64,000 nt of DNA from Ovis canadensis (GCF_042477335.2 NC_091255.1:26638501-26702500), one strand, 5' to 3'; shown: positions 24,630 through 36,290, counted from the first letter of the stretch. The notes: a model not told the origin generated them from the sequence alone. A program made the numbers and translations.

Positions 24630-25514
24630 TCTTCTCCACTAAGTCTTGGGAAGTTCAACATTTAAATCCTTAATGGGCTTTTTTTATTTTAGGAAAGGGC
24701 ACATAAGAGATGAGAGTAAAAAGGATGGTGGTTGTCCTTCCAGCATGGCTATGAAGATGGGTCACCCTGGGGTCATCACATCCTGTACCTGGTTCTCACC
24801 ATTGCAGATAATGAAAAGGCATGTAGCCAGTTCACCCTGAGCTCTGCTGATATGGTGGCTTCCAGCCACATGCGGGGACTTAAATGTATTTAAATTAGAT
24901 AATTCATTTACACTGGACACATTTTCAAGTGCTCACCCAGCCCCATGGTTTCCTGAACAGCACAGATAACAAAACTTTTGTTTCTACCCATCAAATAAGG
25001 TTCTGCTAGACACTTCACCTAGATCCAGTTAGATCTGGGGAAACTGACTCATGCATCAGAAAAGAAGACAAATGGTCACACTCTCTTGTAGGAAAGCCTG
25101 CATAGAGAAGAAAATGTTACCTATCAACTGTGTTAGGCTAAATATTTTTCAAATGGCTTATGTAATGTATAAACAACATTCTTTGAGAGATTTGAAGGAA
25201 TCGTGTAATCTCAGATTGTCATAAAATGGCCTGATGAACAAAGAATTCCAGCTTCCAGCTTTTCTGCTACTTTTACAGGTTAAGGTGATTATCACACCTT
25301 AAGCAGATTTGTTACAGAGGTTCAGGCAGCCCAGAGAGGGAAAGGCAGCAAGGGCTGCCTTTAGAATTTGCTGTTCCCCAGTTCAGGTGCTGCCTAACTT
25401 CTGCTGCCCTTGGCTGTAGAGGGCCAGACTTGGAGCACTGCAAGATAGGCGCCTAGGTGAGACTATGGGCACAGTGCAGGATGTTTAGGGTTACTGTGAC
25501 CGAGTGTCATAGCT
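24630..25514. other. Intergenic, no assigned family
   Basis: Part of it (24840-24970, ccacatgcggggacttaaat, cacattttcaagtgctcac) resembles an old mammalian interspersed repeat in reverse that I cannot name with confidence. Nothing coding is visible. Confidence 0.4.
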
Positions 25515-27885
25515 TATAGTTCAGTCACTGTTGTGTCCGACTCTGCGACCCCATGAATCGCAGCACGCCAGCCCGCCCTGTCCATCACCAACTCCCAGAG
25601 TTCACTCAAACTCCATTGAGTCGGTGATGCCATCCAGCCATCTCATCCTCTGTTGTCCCCTCCTGCCCCCAATCCCTCCCAGCATCAGAGTCTTTTTCAA
25701 TGAGTCAACTCTTCCCATGAGGTGGCCAAAGTATTGGAGTTTCAGCTTCAGCATCAGTCCTTCCAAAGAACACCCAGGACTGATCTTTAGGATGGACTGG
25801 TTGGATCTCCTTACAGTCCAAGGGACTCTCGAGCCTTCTCCAACACCACAGTTCAAAAGCATCAATTCTTCGGCCCTCAGCCTGCTTCACAGTCCAACTC
25901 TCACATCCATACATGACCACTGGAAAAACCATAGCCTTGACTAGACGGACTTTTGTTGGCAAAGTAATGTCTCTGCTTTTGAATATGCTGTTCAGGTTGG
26001 TCATAACTTTCCTTCCAAGGAGTAAGCGTCTTAATTTCATGGGTGCAATCACCATCTGCAGTGATTTTGGAGCCCAAAAGCAAAGTCTGACATTGTTTCC
26101 CCATCTATTTCCCATGAAGTGATGGGACCAGATGCCATGATCTTCGTTTTCTGAATGTTGAGCTTTAAGCCAACTTTTTCACTCTTCTCTTTCACTTTCA
26201 TCAGGAGGCTTTTTAGTTCCTCTTCATTTTCTGCCATATCTGAGGTGATATTTCTCCTGGCAATCTTGATTCCAGCTTGTGCTTCTTCCAGCCCAGTGTT
26301 TCTCATGATGTACCCTGTATATAAGTTAAATAAGCAGGGTGACAATATACAGCCTTGACATACTCCTTTTCCTATTTGGAACCAGTCTGTTCCATGTCCA
26401 GTTCTAAACTGTTGCTTCCTGACCTGCACATAGGTTTCTCAAGAGGCAGGTCAGGTGGTCTGGTATTCCCATCTTTTTCAGAATTTTCCAGTTTATTGTG
26501 ATCCACACAAAGGCTTTGGCATAGTCAATAAAGCAGAAATAGATGTTTTTCTGGAACTCTTGCTTTTTCGATGATCCAGCAGATGTTGGCAATTCAATCT
26601 CTGGTTCCTCTCCCTTTTTTAAAATCAGCTTGAACATCTGGAAGTTCATGGTTCACGTATTGCTGAAGCCTGGCTTGGAGAGTTTTGAGCATTACTTTAC
26701 TAGCGTGTGAGATGAGTGCAATTGTGCGGTAGTTTGAGCAACCTTTGGGATTGGAATGAAAACTGACCTTTTCCAGTCCTGTGGCCACTGCCGAGTTTTC
26801 CAAATTTGCTGGCATATTGAGTGCAGCACTTTCACAGCATCATCTTTCAGGATTTGAAATAGCTCAACTGGAATTCTATCACCTCCACTAGCTTTGTAGT
26901 GATGCTTTCTAAGGCCCACTTGACTTCACATTCCAGAATGTCTGGCTCTAGGTGAGTGATCACACCATCGTGATTATCTGGGTCATGAAGATCTTTTTTG
27001 TACAGTTCTGTGTATTCTTGCCACCTCTTCTTAATATCTTCTGCTTCTGTTAGGTCCATACCATTTCTGTCCTTTATCAAGCCCCTCTACATGAAATGTT
27101 CTCTTGGTATCTCTAATTTTCTTGAAGAGATCTCTAGTCTTTCCCATTCTGTTGTTTTCCTCTGTTTCTTTACATTGATCACTGAGGAAGGCTTTCTTAT
27201 CTCTCCTTGCTTTTCTTTGGAACTCTGCATTCAGATGCTTATATCTTTCCTTTGCTTTGCTTTTCGCTTCTCTTCACAGCTATTTGTAAGGCCTCCCCAA
27301 ACAGCCATTTTGCTTTTTTGCATTTCTTTTCCATGGGGATGGTCTTGATCCCTGTCTCCTGTACAATGTCACGAACCTTTGTCCATAGTTCATCAGACAC
27401 TCTATCAGATCTCGTCCCTTAAATCTATTTCTCACTTCTACTGTATAATCATAAGGGATTTGATTTAGGTCATACGTGAATGGTCTAGTGGTTTTCCCGA
27501 ATTTGGCAATAAGGAATTCATGATCTGAGCCACAGTCAGCTCCCGGTCTTGTTTTTTCTGACTGTATAGTGTTTCTCCATCTTTGGCTGCAAAGAATATA
27601 ATCAATCTGATTTTGGTGTTGACCATCTGGTGATGTCCATGTGTAGAGTCTTCCCTTGTGTCGTTGGAAGAGGGTGTTTGCTATCACCAGTGCGTTCTCT
27701 TGGCAAAACTCGAATAACCTTTGCCCTGCTTCATTCCATACTCCAAGACCAAATTTGCCTGTTACTCCAGGTGTTTCTTGACTTTCTACTTTTGCATTCC
27801 AGTCCCCTATAATGAAAAGGACAGCTTTTTTGGGTGTTAGTTCTAAAAGGTCTTGTAGGTCTTCATAGAACTGTTAAGCTTCTTC
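25515..27885 (-). mobile_element. BovB LINE, 5'-truncated, antisense (~2.4 kb)
   Basis: Begins on the left with the BovB 3' end (tcagtcactgttgtgtccgactc). Going right it passes through the C-terminal region ([16 protein letters not shown] on the minus strand), the RT (CLFNLYTGYIMRN) and the upstream linker, and ends in endonuclease-like text (TWTSPDGQHQNQIDYIL, GSDHEFLIAKF on the minus strand, about 27480-27650). Several frameshifts break ORF2. Some deletions are visible, including loss of the YADD motif near 26240. Confidence 0.9.
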
Positions 27886-28174
27886 AACGTTACTGGTTGC
27901 GGCCTATAAGGGTGTATGAAATGTTAAGAGTTTTGATCAATCTGGCTTGGTTTCTAATGGGTTAACGCTAAGACCTGGTTAGCTCAGGGGGGAGAGTCAC
28001 TGGGCTCCTGAGTTGTCTCATCCATTTGTGGGAGAGTTGTAGCCTGATTCCAGCCCAAGTTCTAGAAAAACCTGTTTATAGAGAAGAGTAAAATGGGATT
28101 AGAGCTACAATTGCATAAAAAGTTTTTAAACTCTTATGCACTATTAGGTAGATGCAGGTCAATTGACTATTCTA

Positions 28175-29235
28175 ACAGGTTTTGACTTCCAACAAACTGG
28201 AAAATTCTGAAAGAGATGGGAATACCAGACCACCTGACCTGCCTCTTGAGAAACCTATGTGCAGGTCAGGAAGCAACAGCTGAGAACTGGACATGGAACA
28301 ACAGACTGGTTCCAAATAGGAAAAGGAGTACGTCAAGGCTGTATATTGTCACCCTGCTTATTTAACTTATATGCAGAGTACATCATGAGAAACACTGGGC
28401 TGGAAGAAGCACAAGCTGGAATCAAGATTGCGGGGAGAAATACCAATGACCTCAGATATGCAGATGACACCACCCTTATGGCAGAAAGTGAAGAGGAACT
28501 AAAAAGCCTCCTGATGAAAGTGAAAGAGAAAAGTGAAAAAGTTGGCTTAAAGCTCAACATTCAGAAAACGAAGATCATGGCATCTGGTCCCATCACTTCA
28601 TGGGAAATAGATGGGGAAACAGTGTCAGACTTTATGTTTTGGGGCTCCAAAATCACTGCAGATAGTGATTGCACCCATGAAATTAAAAGACACTCCTTGG
28701 AAGGAAAGTTATGGCCAACCTAGACAGCATATTCAAAAGCAGAGACATTACTTTGCCAACAAAAGTCCATCTAGTCAAGGCTATGGTTTTTCCAGTGGTC
28801 ATGTATGGATGTGAGAGTTGGACTGTGAAGCAGGCTGAGAGCCGAAGAATTGATGCTTTTGAACTGTGGTGTTGGAGAAGGCTCTTGAGAGTCCCTTGGA
28901 CTGCAAGGAGATCCAACCAGTCCATCCTAAAGGAGATCAGTCCTGGGTGTTCTTTGGAAGGACTGATGCTGAAGCTGAAACTCCAATACTTTGGCCACCT
29001 CATGGGAAGAGTTGACTCATTGGAAAAGACTCTGATGCTGGGAGGGATTGGGGGCAGGAGGAGAAGGGGACAACAGAGGATGAGATGGCTGGATGGCATC
29101 ACCGACTCGATGGAGTTGAGTTTGAGTGAACTCTGGGAGTTGGTGATGGACAGGGAGGCCTGGCGTGCTGCTTTTCATGGGGTTGCAAAGAGTTGGACAC
29201 GACTGAGCGACTGAACTGAACTGAACGGGTTTTGA
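28175..29235 (+). mobile_element. BovB LINE, 5'-truncated, sense, with TSD
   Basis: Imperfect TSD acaggttttga at 28175-28185 and acgggttttga at 29225-29235 (10 of 11 match). The insert 28186-29224 carries the RT YADD motif and C-terminus ([28 protein letters not shown]) and ends with the typical gactgaactgaactgaa. One frameshift near 28700 splits the frame. It faces the 25515-27885 copy, forming an inverted pair just upstream of the COPRS CpG island. Confidence 0.9.
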
Positions 29236-29329
29236 AGGAAAGTATGTCAATTGTGATTGGGTAGGGGTAACACTCAGGCGTTCCAGACCCAGCTAGTCCT
29301 CTAGCCCTGGGACCTGCATCGCCAGTGGC

Positions 29330-29900
29330 TACAAAAATTAAGATTCGGGACGGTTGGGTGGACTGGGCTTTCGGAGGCGGGCACTCCCCGCCCCTTACTC
29401 CGCCCCGTCCGTTGCCCCGCCCCTGGCTCCCTCTTGACCCCCCGCGCCCCGCCCCCCGGCCGAGAGCACCCCAGGCTGATTGGCCCTCAACGGCGTATCC
29501 TCGGGCCGGCAGCCAGGCCGGCGCGTCACGTGGCCGAGCGGCGACCTGGGCGCCGAGCCGCGGGCAGACAGGCATGGACCCTCCGACCGCCGGGGCCCAG
29601 GCGCTGGGGGCCGCGGAGCAGCCGCGGGGTCTGCAGCTGCCGAGCGGGCGGGAGGCGCCCCCGATTCCGGGGGTGAGCGCGGCGCGGGGCCTGGGCGCGT
29701 CCACCACCTGCGGTCGGCGGCGGGAAGTTGCGGGGGCTCGCGGGGCGTGGGCCATGGAACCGGGGAAGCGCTCCCGGCCCTCCTCGGGCAGCCCGGCCGT
29801 TTGGGCGCGCGCCCGAGCTGGAAACAGCCGGGCCGCGGGACTGTGGGGCGGGGCAACCTCGAGGACGTGGGTGGGCGCGCCGGGCTGGGAGAGCTGGCTG
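29330..29900 (+). promoter_or_regulatory. COPRS: COPRS CpG-island promoter
   Basis: GC content and CpG density jump abruptly here compared with both flanks. The island carries several GC boxes of the CCGCCC/GGGCGG type, an inverted CCAAT box (ATTGG, 29479-29483, in context CTGATTGGC, NF-Y-like) and a CACGTG E-box at 29527-29532, 47 bases before the COPRS start codon. There is no TATA box. This is the usual architecture of a broadly expressed housekeeping promoter. The transcription start is probably between the CCAAT box and 29573, which is inference. A BovB 3' end (29224) lies only about 105 bases upstream of the island. Confidence 0.8.
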
Positions 29901-32900
29901 TTGGCTCCAGGGCGCCTTTGCGTCCTTGCTAAATGGGAGGTGATGCTGCTGACCGAGAGCTGGAGCTGCTGCTCGGGGGCCTGGGCTGGGGCGAGGTGAG
30001 GGCTGCGAGGAGAGCTACTTTCCCTGAAGGATCCGTGTCCCATGGTGGGGATGCTCAGCTAAGCCGGAGCACCGGATGATGGCTCCTGCGCGCTCTCCTT
30101 TCACTGAAACCAAAAGGCCGCGTTTGACGCAGGGTTTCTAGAAACTTGTTTTCTTTTGCGCGCCAGACAGCTCCCGGTTTCTGAAAGACTGCTATTACAG
30201 TCATGTCCTGCCCTTGTTCAATAATCCCTTTTAGACGGTGAGCTCCTTGAGGGTAGGAACGCTCTATTTAGTGCTGAAAACCCGGTGCGTAGCGTAGTGC
30301 CTGGCACTTCACACACGCATATTTATTAACTGGATGGAAGAGGAATGCTTATCTAAGCATCAGAGACATCCTAACCAAAATAAAATAGGAAAAATGTAGT
30401 GGTAGGCTTATAAAGAATATTACTTTACCGGGCAGGTAGGATGAGACTGATTTTGGCAGGCCACAGCAGGAAGGTTCCTGCACTTCCTCTCCGAGATGAG
30501 AGGATAGTGGTCGTGGCAGAGGCGTGGAGATGAGGATGTGCAGGGCAGATGGTTGGGAGCTTGGAGAGAGAACTGTGCTGCACAAGTTGATGGAGCCTGA
30601 AGGGACAATGTGGATGCCATGGCGAATTTTGTACTCTAGCAGTGGAGGCCTGTTGAGGTTTCTGGGCAGAGTGGTGATTTCCAGTGTGAGGCTGTGGCCA
30701 AGATGGATGAGTGTGGGACCCTGGTGGTCCAGTGGCTAAGACCCTGTGTTCCCAATGCAGGGGACCCTGGTGGGGGCTCTCATATGCTGTAACTAATACC
30801 TGGTGCAGCCAAATTAAAAAAAAGAAAACGTGGGTGAGTGGGAAGGCAGTTAAGGAGCTCTTGCAATAGAAGAGGTGAGAAGTCCCACTATTGGTCAGCA
30901 GGGGTGACCGGGAATTGTCACCGACTACTGGAGATGGAATTAGCTCATTAAATCCAGGTAGGACTAGGTTGTGAGCTAAGGAGCAGGTGCCAAGTACAGT
31001 TTAAATATAGGGGCAAAGAAGGTGGGTTTCAGCTGAATAAATGTTATATTCCTGCTGTGTGCTAGGTGTCTTCATCAGTGTTATCTCATTATAAACCTCC
31101 TGCTGGGTTAGAACAATTGTCCCCAATTTCCAGAGACAGAAACCCAGGCATGGTGGCTGAAGTGATGTGTCCCAGGTATACTCTGAGTGAATGGGATTGA
31201 AGTCACGCCTTCTCATGCAGGCTGTGAACATTTCTCGCCTCACTTAGAAAGACATCTTCACAGGTGATAGGATTTCAGGAACTCTCTCTTTTTTTGTTTT
31301 TGGCCGTACTGCCCAGATATTGGATCTTAGTTCCCCGACCAGGGATTGAACCCATGCCCCCTGCATTGGAAGCTTGGAGTCTTAGCCACTGGATTGCCAG
31401 GGAAGTCACAGGATTTCAGAACTTTTGCGCGGTGGGAGCAGAGAAACCTAGCGATGGCTATGAAGGAAGACGATTTCCCGTCAACCGCTGATTTCCCTTG
31501 AACAGCTAAAGCTCTTTAGTCCTCCTGTGTCAGTCAGGAGATGAAATCTGATAAAAGAGCTATTAGCTAGATAAAAAGTTAAGGTAAAAATGAACATGGA
31601 GGTATCCACTGCAGGGAAACAGCAACCGGCCCCAGGGCTGAGGGAACAAAGGGGTGAGATTGGAATGACTAAAATGTGCAAGCTCAGAGGAGAATTTCAG
31701 GGAGCTGAAATTCCAGCCTCTGAGGACGGGGTGCTGTCCTGGCTAGTTTGGAGTCTCTGAGCTTGGAGGAGGAGACCAGACCTCTCAAGACAGGGCCTGG
31801 TGAGGGACTTCCTTGGTGGCCCAGTGGCTAAGACTCCACGCTTCAATGCAGGCAGCCTGGGTTTGATCCCTGGTCAGGGAACTAGATCCCACATGCCAAA
31901 ATTAAAGATCTCAAGTGCTGCAGCTTAAGAGGTGGTGCAGCCAAATACATATTAAAAAAAAAAAAAAAAAAAGATAGGGCCCAGCGAGGAGACTGGCTCT
32001 GTATGTGCTGGCAGCCTGTACACTGGATTCAGTAGGCACTCTGTGAAGGCAGGTGATCCTGCCGGCAGGGGTGATGCCCACAGGAATGGGAAGCAGCAAG
32101 TCCCAATGTAACAGGGCACAGTAGAAATGTGGGTTGCAGGGTCCCACCCCAGCCTCGCAAAGGAGGGTCTGAAAGGGTGGATATGGGGCTGAAATACTGG
32201 CCATTCCCAAGATATCCAAGTCCTGGGTCCTTGTTTCTTCTTCCCGCAGGCTGACCACTCCAATCAGGAGAGAGCGCCTGAGAACGCCACAGATCGGCTA
32301 GGCAAGTAGGCGACAGAGGCGGGGGTGGCTCTTGGGAGAGACCAAGGAAGTCTGTACTGTGAAAGCTTATCGTTTTCAGAAAACCTTTCCCTGCATGTCA
32401 TTTAAACCACCTGAAAATACACACTGCCCGATTTCCTCATGTGAATGAAAAGATTGGTAATGAATGGCCTTGTTTAAGATAGAACATCTTATTGAAAATA
32501 AATTATCAACCCTACTTCTAAAACTGGGAACAGAACGACAGTTCTTAAATAAGTGCTCTGGTGGCTAAGGGGCTCCACACGCTTGTTACTGTTGCCGTCT
32601 TAGTAAGTTTGCCCAGCATCTTCCTAGCAGAACACGACCAGGTTGTTGTTTTAAGATGGTCTTCCTTTTGTCGATTTCTTAGCCAACGGAGCACAGAGCA
32701 TCCCTCACGATAGTCCTGCCCACGGTGAGGGCACCCATTGTGAAGAGGAAGGCTTTGCTGAAGATGACGAGGATTCTGATGGGGAACCGAGTCCCTGGGA
32801 GCTGTCAGAAGGAATGCCGGGCTGTCTACCCAAGGAACAGGCTGGTGATCTTTTTCACGAGGACTGGGACCTAGAGTTGAAAGCAGATCAGGGGAATCCA

Positions 32901-33774
32901 TATGGTAGGTGCAGGGTTTCTGGGGTCCTAGGCCAGGCTCTAGTGCAGTCAGAAAGAATCTGCCTGCCAGTGCGGGAAATGCAAGAGACGAGGGTTTGAT
33001 CCCTGGGTTGGGAAGATCCCCTGGAATAGGAGATGGCAACCCACTCCAGTGTTCTTGCCAGGAAAGTCCCATGGACAGAGGATCCTGGCAGGCTACATAT
33101 AGTCCATGGGGTCACACAGGCCAGGCTCCTGAGACCCTCCTACCAGATTAACCCCTAAACAGTTTGGAAGAGGGAGCCACATCTGTTAGCTTTGCCTCAT
33201 GGTCTGAAATTTCTGTGACGGCTCCTCTTTCATATTGGAGGTAGGGGGTGGTGGGGGGAAGTGCCAGTTTTGCATTTTATTTTATAACAGTATGGGTCTG
33301 TTTGAATGTTGAAACAGCGTTACTCTCTCCAAATATCTTTGTATGAATGGAGCAGCCGCAGACAGAAGTGCTCTCAGTTGCTTTCTCTGCACTGCTGAAA
33401 ACCTGTGTCAGAGAAGCGGGACTGTGGGTGGCCTCAGAGTGAAGGTGCTTGGGATTGTCCAGCAACGGAAGACTGTGTGCATACGTGTGTGCCTGCCTGT
33501 GCGTATGTTTAAGCAAAGACGTGCAAGTGTCTGTCCCCTAGATATTTCTGGGTCTGTCTTGTCACACTCCCTCCTTTTAATCTGTCTTTTAAAACTGCCT
33601 GCAGATGCTGACGACATCCAAGGTTGCCTTTCTCAAGAGGTCAGACCTTGGGTGTGCTGTGCCCCGCAAGGAGACATGATCTATGACCCCAGTTGGCACC
33701 ATCCGCCTCCACTGATACCCCATTATTCCAAGATGGTCTTTGAAACGGGACAGTTTGATGATGCAGAAGACTGA
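29574..33774 (+). CDS. COPRS: COPRS, coordinator of PRMT5 and differentiation stimulator
   Basis: COPRS is a small nuclear protein that binds PRMT5 and histone H4, directs H4R3 methylation and takes part in muscle and adipocyte differentiation (known for the family). Coding exons: 29574-29672, 32250-32301, 32683-32904 and 33605-33774. The phases join to 180 residues, close to the 184 of human as I recall it. The ATG at 29574 is the only one giving the family N-terminus (MDPPTAGAQA). The third exon is strongly acidic (THCEEEGFAEDDEDSDGE, then LFHEDWDLELKADQGNPY). The last exon carries the highly conserved C-terminus (WVCCAPQGDMIYDPSWHHPPP, ending in FDDAED). Introns 1 and 3 are GT-AG; intron 2 has a GC donor (CTAG|gcaagt at 32302). 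A Bov-tA SINE sits 36 bases after exon 3. The gene is intact, with a CpG-island promoter upstream. Confidence 0.95.
30228..30335 (+). mobile_element. L2 LINE 3' end
   Basis: gtgagctccttgagggtagg, then gtgcctggcact and atttattaactgg, the L2 terminus. In COPRS intron 1. Confidence 0.75.
30480..30900 (-). mobile_element. L2 LINE fragment, antisense, split by CHR SINE
   Basis: Text such as gaggtttctgggcagagtgg and, after the SINE, ggcagttaaggagctcttgc matches the L2 3' half in reverse. The CHR SINE at 30714-30828 splits it. Confidence 0.5.
30714..30828 (+). mobile_element. CHR-type SINE
   Basis: accctggtggtccagtggct head, aatgcaggggaccctggtgg, gtgcagccaaattaaaaaaa tail. Confidence 0.82.
31040..31230 (+). 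mobile_element. MIR SINE relic
   Basis: gtgctaggtgtcttcatcag, then cagagacagaaacccaggca and gtgatgtgtcccaggt: MIR-core order. Confidence 0.55.
31289..31410 (-). mobile_element. CHR-type SINE, antisense
   Basis: T-rich tail, ggatcttagttccccgacca, gtcttagccactggattgcc, agggaagtcac. Confidence 0.83.
31804..31972 (+). mobile_element. CHR-type SINE with A-tail
   Basis: agggacttccttggtggccc head, gggtttgatccctggtcagg, gtgcagccaaatacat, then about 19 A. A relatively young copy in COPRS intron 1. Confidence 0.85.
32930..33128 (+). mobile_element. Bov-tA SINE with perfect 11-bp TSD in COPRS intron 3
   Basis: TSD aggccaggctc at 32930-32940 and 33118-33128. Insert: gaaagaatctgcctgccagt head, gggtttgatccctgggttgg, the BovA body, ending at catggggtcacac. 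Confidence 0.88.
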
Positions 33775-34035
33775 GGGTGTCACTTTTGCCTGCTGGGTGG
33801 GCAGAGGGGCCCCTCAGGTCAAGGTCTCCTTTCTTTGAGGTGCGAGAAGTCACACCTGAGGAAACATTCCCAGTGATCCCCCAGTCAGGCGAACGGACTG
33901 GTGTTAAGTAAGGTCCTGAGTGCCCTGGTTCTGTTGTTGTTTTTATAAGCTCCTCCTTGGAACGTGTGCGTGTTTATGTCTGTGTTGGGGGGAGGAACTG
34001 TGTTCTTTATAAATAAAAGAAGAAAAAAGTCAGTG
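33775..34035 (+). other. COPRS: COPRS 3' UTR and polyadenylation signal
   Basis: The 3' UTR is short and free of repeats. AATAAA lies at 34012-34017, preceded by TTTATAA and followed within 30 bases by a TG-rich stretch (agtcagtgtgctttt), so cleavage is expected near 34035. Confidence 0.8.
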
Positions 34036-34389
34036 TGCTTTTGCCTACTTCCTCCCCCTTTTTCATTAGATAATTCTGAGCAAAGCTTCCTCTCCTTCAT
34101 ATGAAGCCCTTCAGTCCATTTTCAGGATGGATGCATGTTGAGATGAAAGATTAAACGACTCTGTGAAAGAAAACCATCTTTTAGTTTGGCCTCTGTGGAT
34201 CTGGTCCTACTGACCAGAAGCTGAGACGCTGGTGACTACACGGCTGACTTCTATTCCTGTTCTGGAAAATTGACCATTTACTTAGTTAGCAAGGACTTTC
34301 TGCAGGCTGGAAGATGAAATGGCAAATTAATTAAAGCAGCAATTGTATAACCCTCAATTGGCCTGAAAGGATTTTACACTCTGTTTTCC

Positions 34390-34600
34390 ATTTCATCTTC
34401 TAATCCTTAATAATTACATAAGTCACTTGAAAAAAATTTTTTTAACCTCATTTTAAAGAGGAGGAAAATAAGGCTCAAAAAAAAAAAAAAAGAAAAGAAG
34501 GCTCAAAATGTTTTGACCTCTCCCAGATCATATGGCTGGGAGACAGCAGAACTGTGACTTGATCCGATACATGACTCTGAAGTCTTCCCGTGGTTGCCCT
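34390..34600 (+). mobile_element. MIR SINE relic with internal A-rich insert
   Basis: cctcattttaaagaggaggaaaataaggctca, then an A-run (34480-34493), then a repeat of ggctcaaa and MIR-like gatcatatggctgggagaca. Confidence 0.5.
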
Positions 34601-34682
34601 CGTGTGTGTGTGTGTACATGTGTGTGTGTATGTGTGTGTGTGTACGTGTGTGTGTACGTGTGTGTGTGTACGTGCATGTGTG
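34601..34682. repeat. (TG)n-rich imperfect microsatellite
   Basis: GTGTGTGT runs interrupted by TACA/TACG units. Confidence 0.95.
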
Positions 34683-34916
34683 AGTCTGGAGGAGGGACCT
34701 GGCGGGCCACACCTCAGCAGGTTTGTGATGCCCCAGACCGAGTCAGTCACACTTGCCCCTTTGGCAGGCTGAGGAATTGCATCTTAACCTCCCTGCCCCC
34801 TTAATGAAACTGCATCAAGAAAAAGTTTCAGACTTGAAACCCTAAGTCAACTTCACAGCAGTTAAATGAGCAATGCACCATTTAAGCAATTTTTTGGAGG
34901 CTCCATAAAAAGTGTG

Positions 34917-35130
34917 CTGGGCTTCCCAGGTGGTGCTAGTGGTAAAGAACCTGCCTGCCAATGTAGGTTAGATGAAATAGAAGTGGGTTTGATCTCTGGG
35001 TCGGGAAGATCCCCTGGAGGAGGGCATGGCAACCCACTCCAGTATTCTTGCCTGGAATCCCATGGACAGAAGAGCCTGGCGGGCTACAGTCCATGGGGTC
35101 ACAAAGAGTTGAACACGACTGAGCAACGAA
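34917..35130 (+). mobile_element. Bov-tA SINE
   Basis: gggcttcccaggtggtgcta head, gatctctgggtcgggaagat, gcaacccactccagtattct, tgaacacgactgagcaac end. Confidence 0.9.
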
Positions 35131-35139
35131 GGACGCGTG

Positions 35140-36140
35140 CATAAAATGTGTGAATAAGGCAGCACCGTGTGAGGGAGGGCAGTGGCTTTGGCTGGGAGGA
35201 GCCCTCATGGCCACAGCTATCCTAGGGAGGAAAAAACGGTCCCTTCCGCTGTCCTTCCTGGAGAGAGAGTTGTAGCCCACAGCCCCACGCCACTCTTGCT
35301 GTACTCCCAGCGTCACAGCTGGTGAGACCATGAGTGAGTCTGATGTGAAAAGAGGACCTTGAGAAATTGAGCCAAGAAACACTGAGAGCTTGGGGACCAC
35401 GGCAGAGTCGCCAAAAAGAAAACTGGTGGTATGGGCAGGTTATGTGGGTGCGTGTGCAGTTAGTCACGAGGCAGCTGAAACTGAGTAGAGACAGAAGTCA
35501 CGAGGTGGGGGGATTCCAGGTGTGTCGGAGGGAAGGAAGAAAAGAAGCACGTGTGCGTGAGTGGCTGAGCAAAGAAAATCGACAAGCTGCGTGGTCCAGG
35601 GGATGGTGGTGCATTTGGATTCTTGCTGCTTTAAAAAAGTTTCTCTTTGCCATTCTTCGTGGGTCCTCCCAGCAATATTCTCTTAACGACATTAGAATGG
35701 TTTTTACCGTTGAAAGTTGGGTATGTCAGGAGAACAGGAAAAGAGGGGAGGGGCTAGTCAATTGTTCTGATTTAGGTCTCATTCTGATGCCCTCTTCTAG
35801 GGTGGATCAAACACAGAAGGGTATTGACAGGTGGGTGACTCCCCAGGCTGTGAACCCTGGTTATCGCAAGGGGGTGAAGTGCGAGTAAGAAAGAAGTAGG
35901 GACTTGGAAAAATAGTGATGATATAATAAGTGAAAATACAGACTCTAGAACCACTCTGATATTATTGGAAACCTGAAAAAATGGCATATGCAAGGGATAA
36001 GGATTAACATGGACAAATGGAGACAGTTTGATCAGACAGTGGAGGTGCTGGCAATTTGCTTTTGTATTTTTGTTTTTTTAATATAGATTTTGCAGTGAGG
36101 TATGTAAAGACACGTTGTTATCCTAAAACAAGATGCCTCC
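35140..36140. other. Intergenic, nothing recognised
   Basis: Open frames here (for example 35367-35888 on +) lack any recognisable domain. I see no repeat I can name. Confidence 0.4.
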
Positions 36141-36149
36141 TCTGCCTTG

Positions 36150-36290
36150 TCGTCCCTGTTCTCTCTAACAAGTGTCACAGCACCTGCCCCCCTCTGCTGT
36201 AGTTGCTGGCGTTTGGGTCCACCTCCTTCCTCAGAGTGAGAGCTCTCTGAAGGCAGGACCATGTCTGACTCCTCAGCCTCCCTGTTTCTT
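36150..36290 (+). mobile_element. L2-like LINE 3' end, diverged
   Basis: gtgagagctctctgaaggca followed by ggaccatgtctgactc resembles the L2 terminal region. Confidence 0.45.

Noticed and set aside
29099..30043. Long open frames on both strands (up to 314 codons) across 29.1-30.0 kb
   Set aside because: They are GC-rich shadows of the COPRS CpG island and of the BovB end. Only the ATG at 29574 with its GT donor at 29673 fits a known protein.
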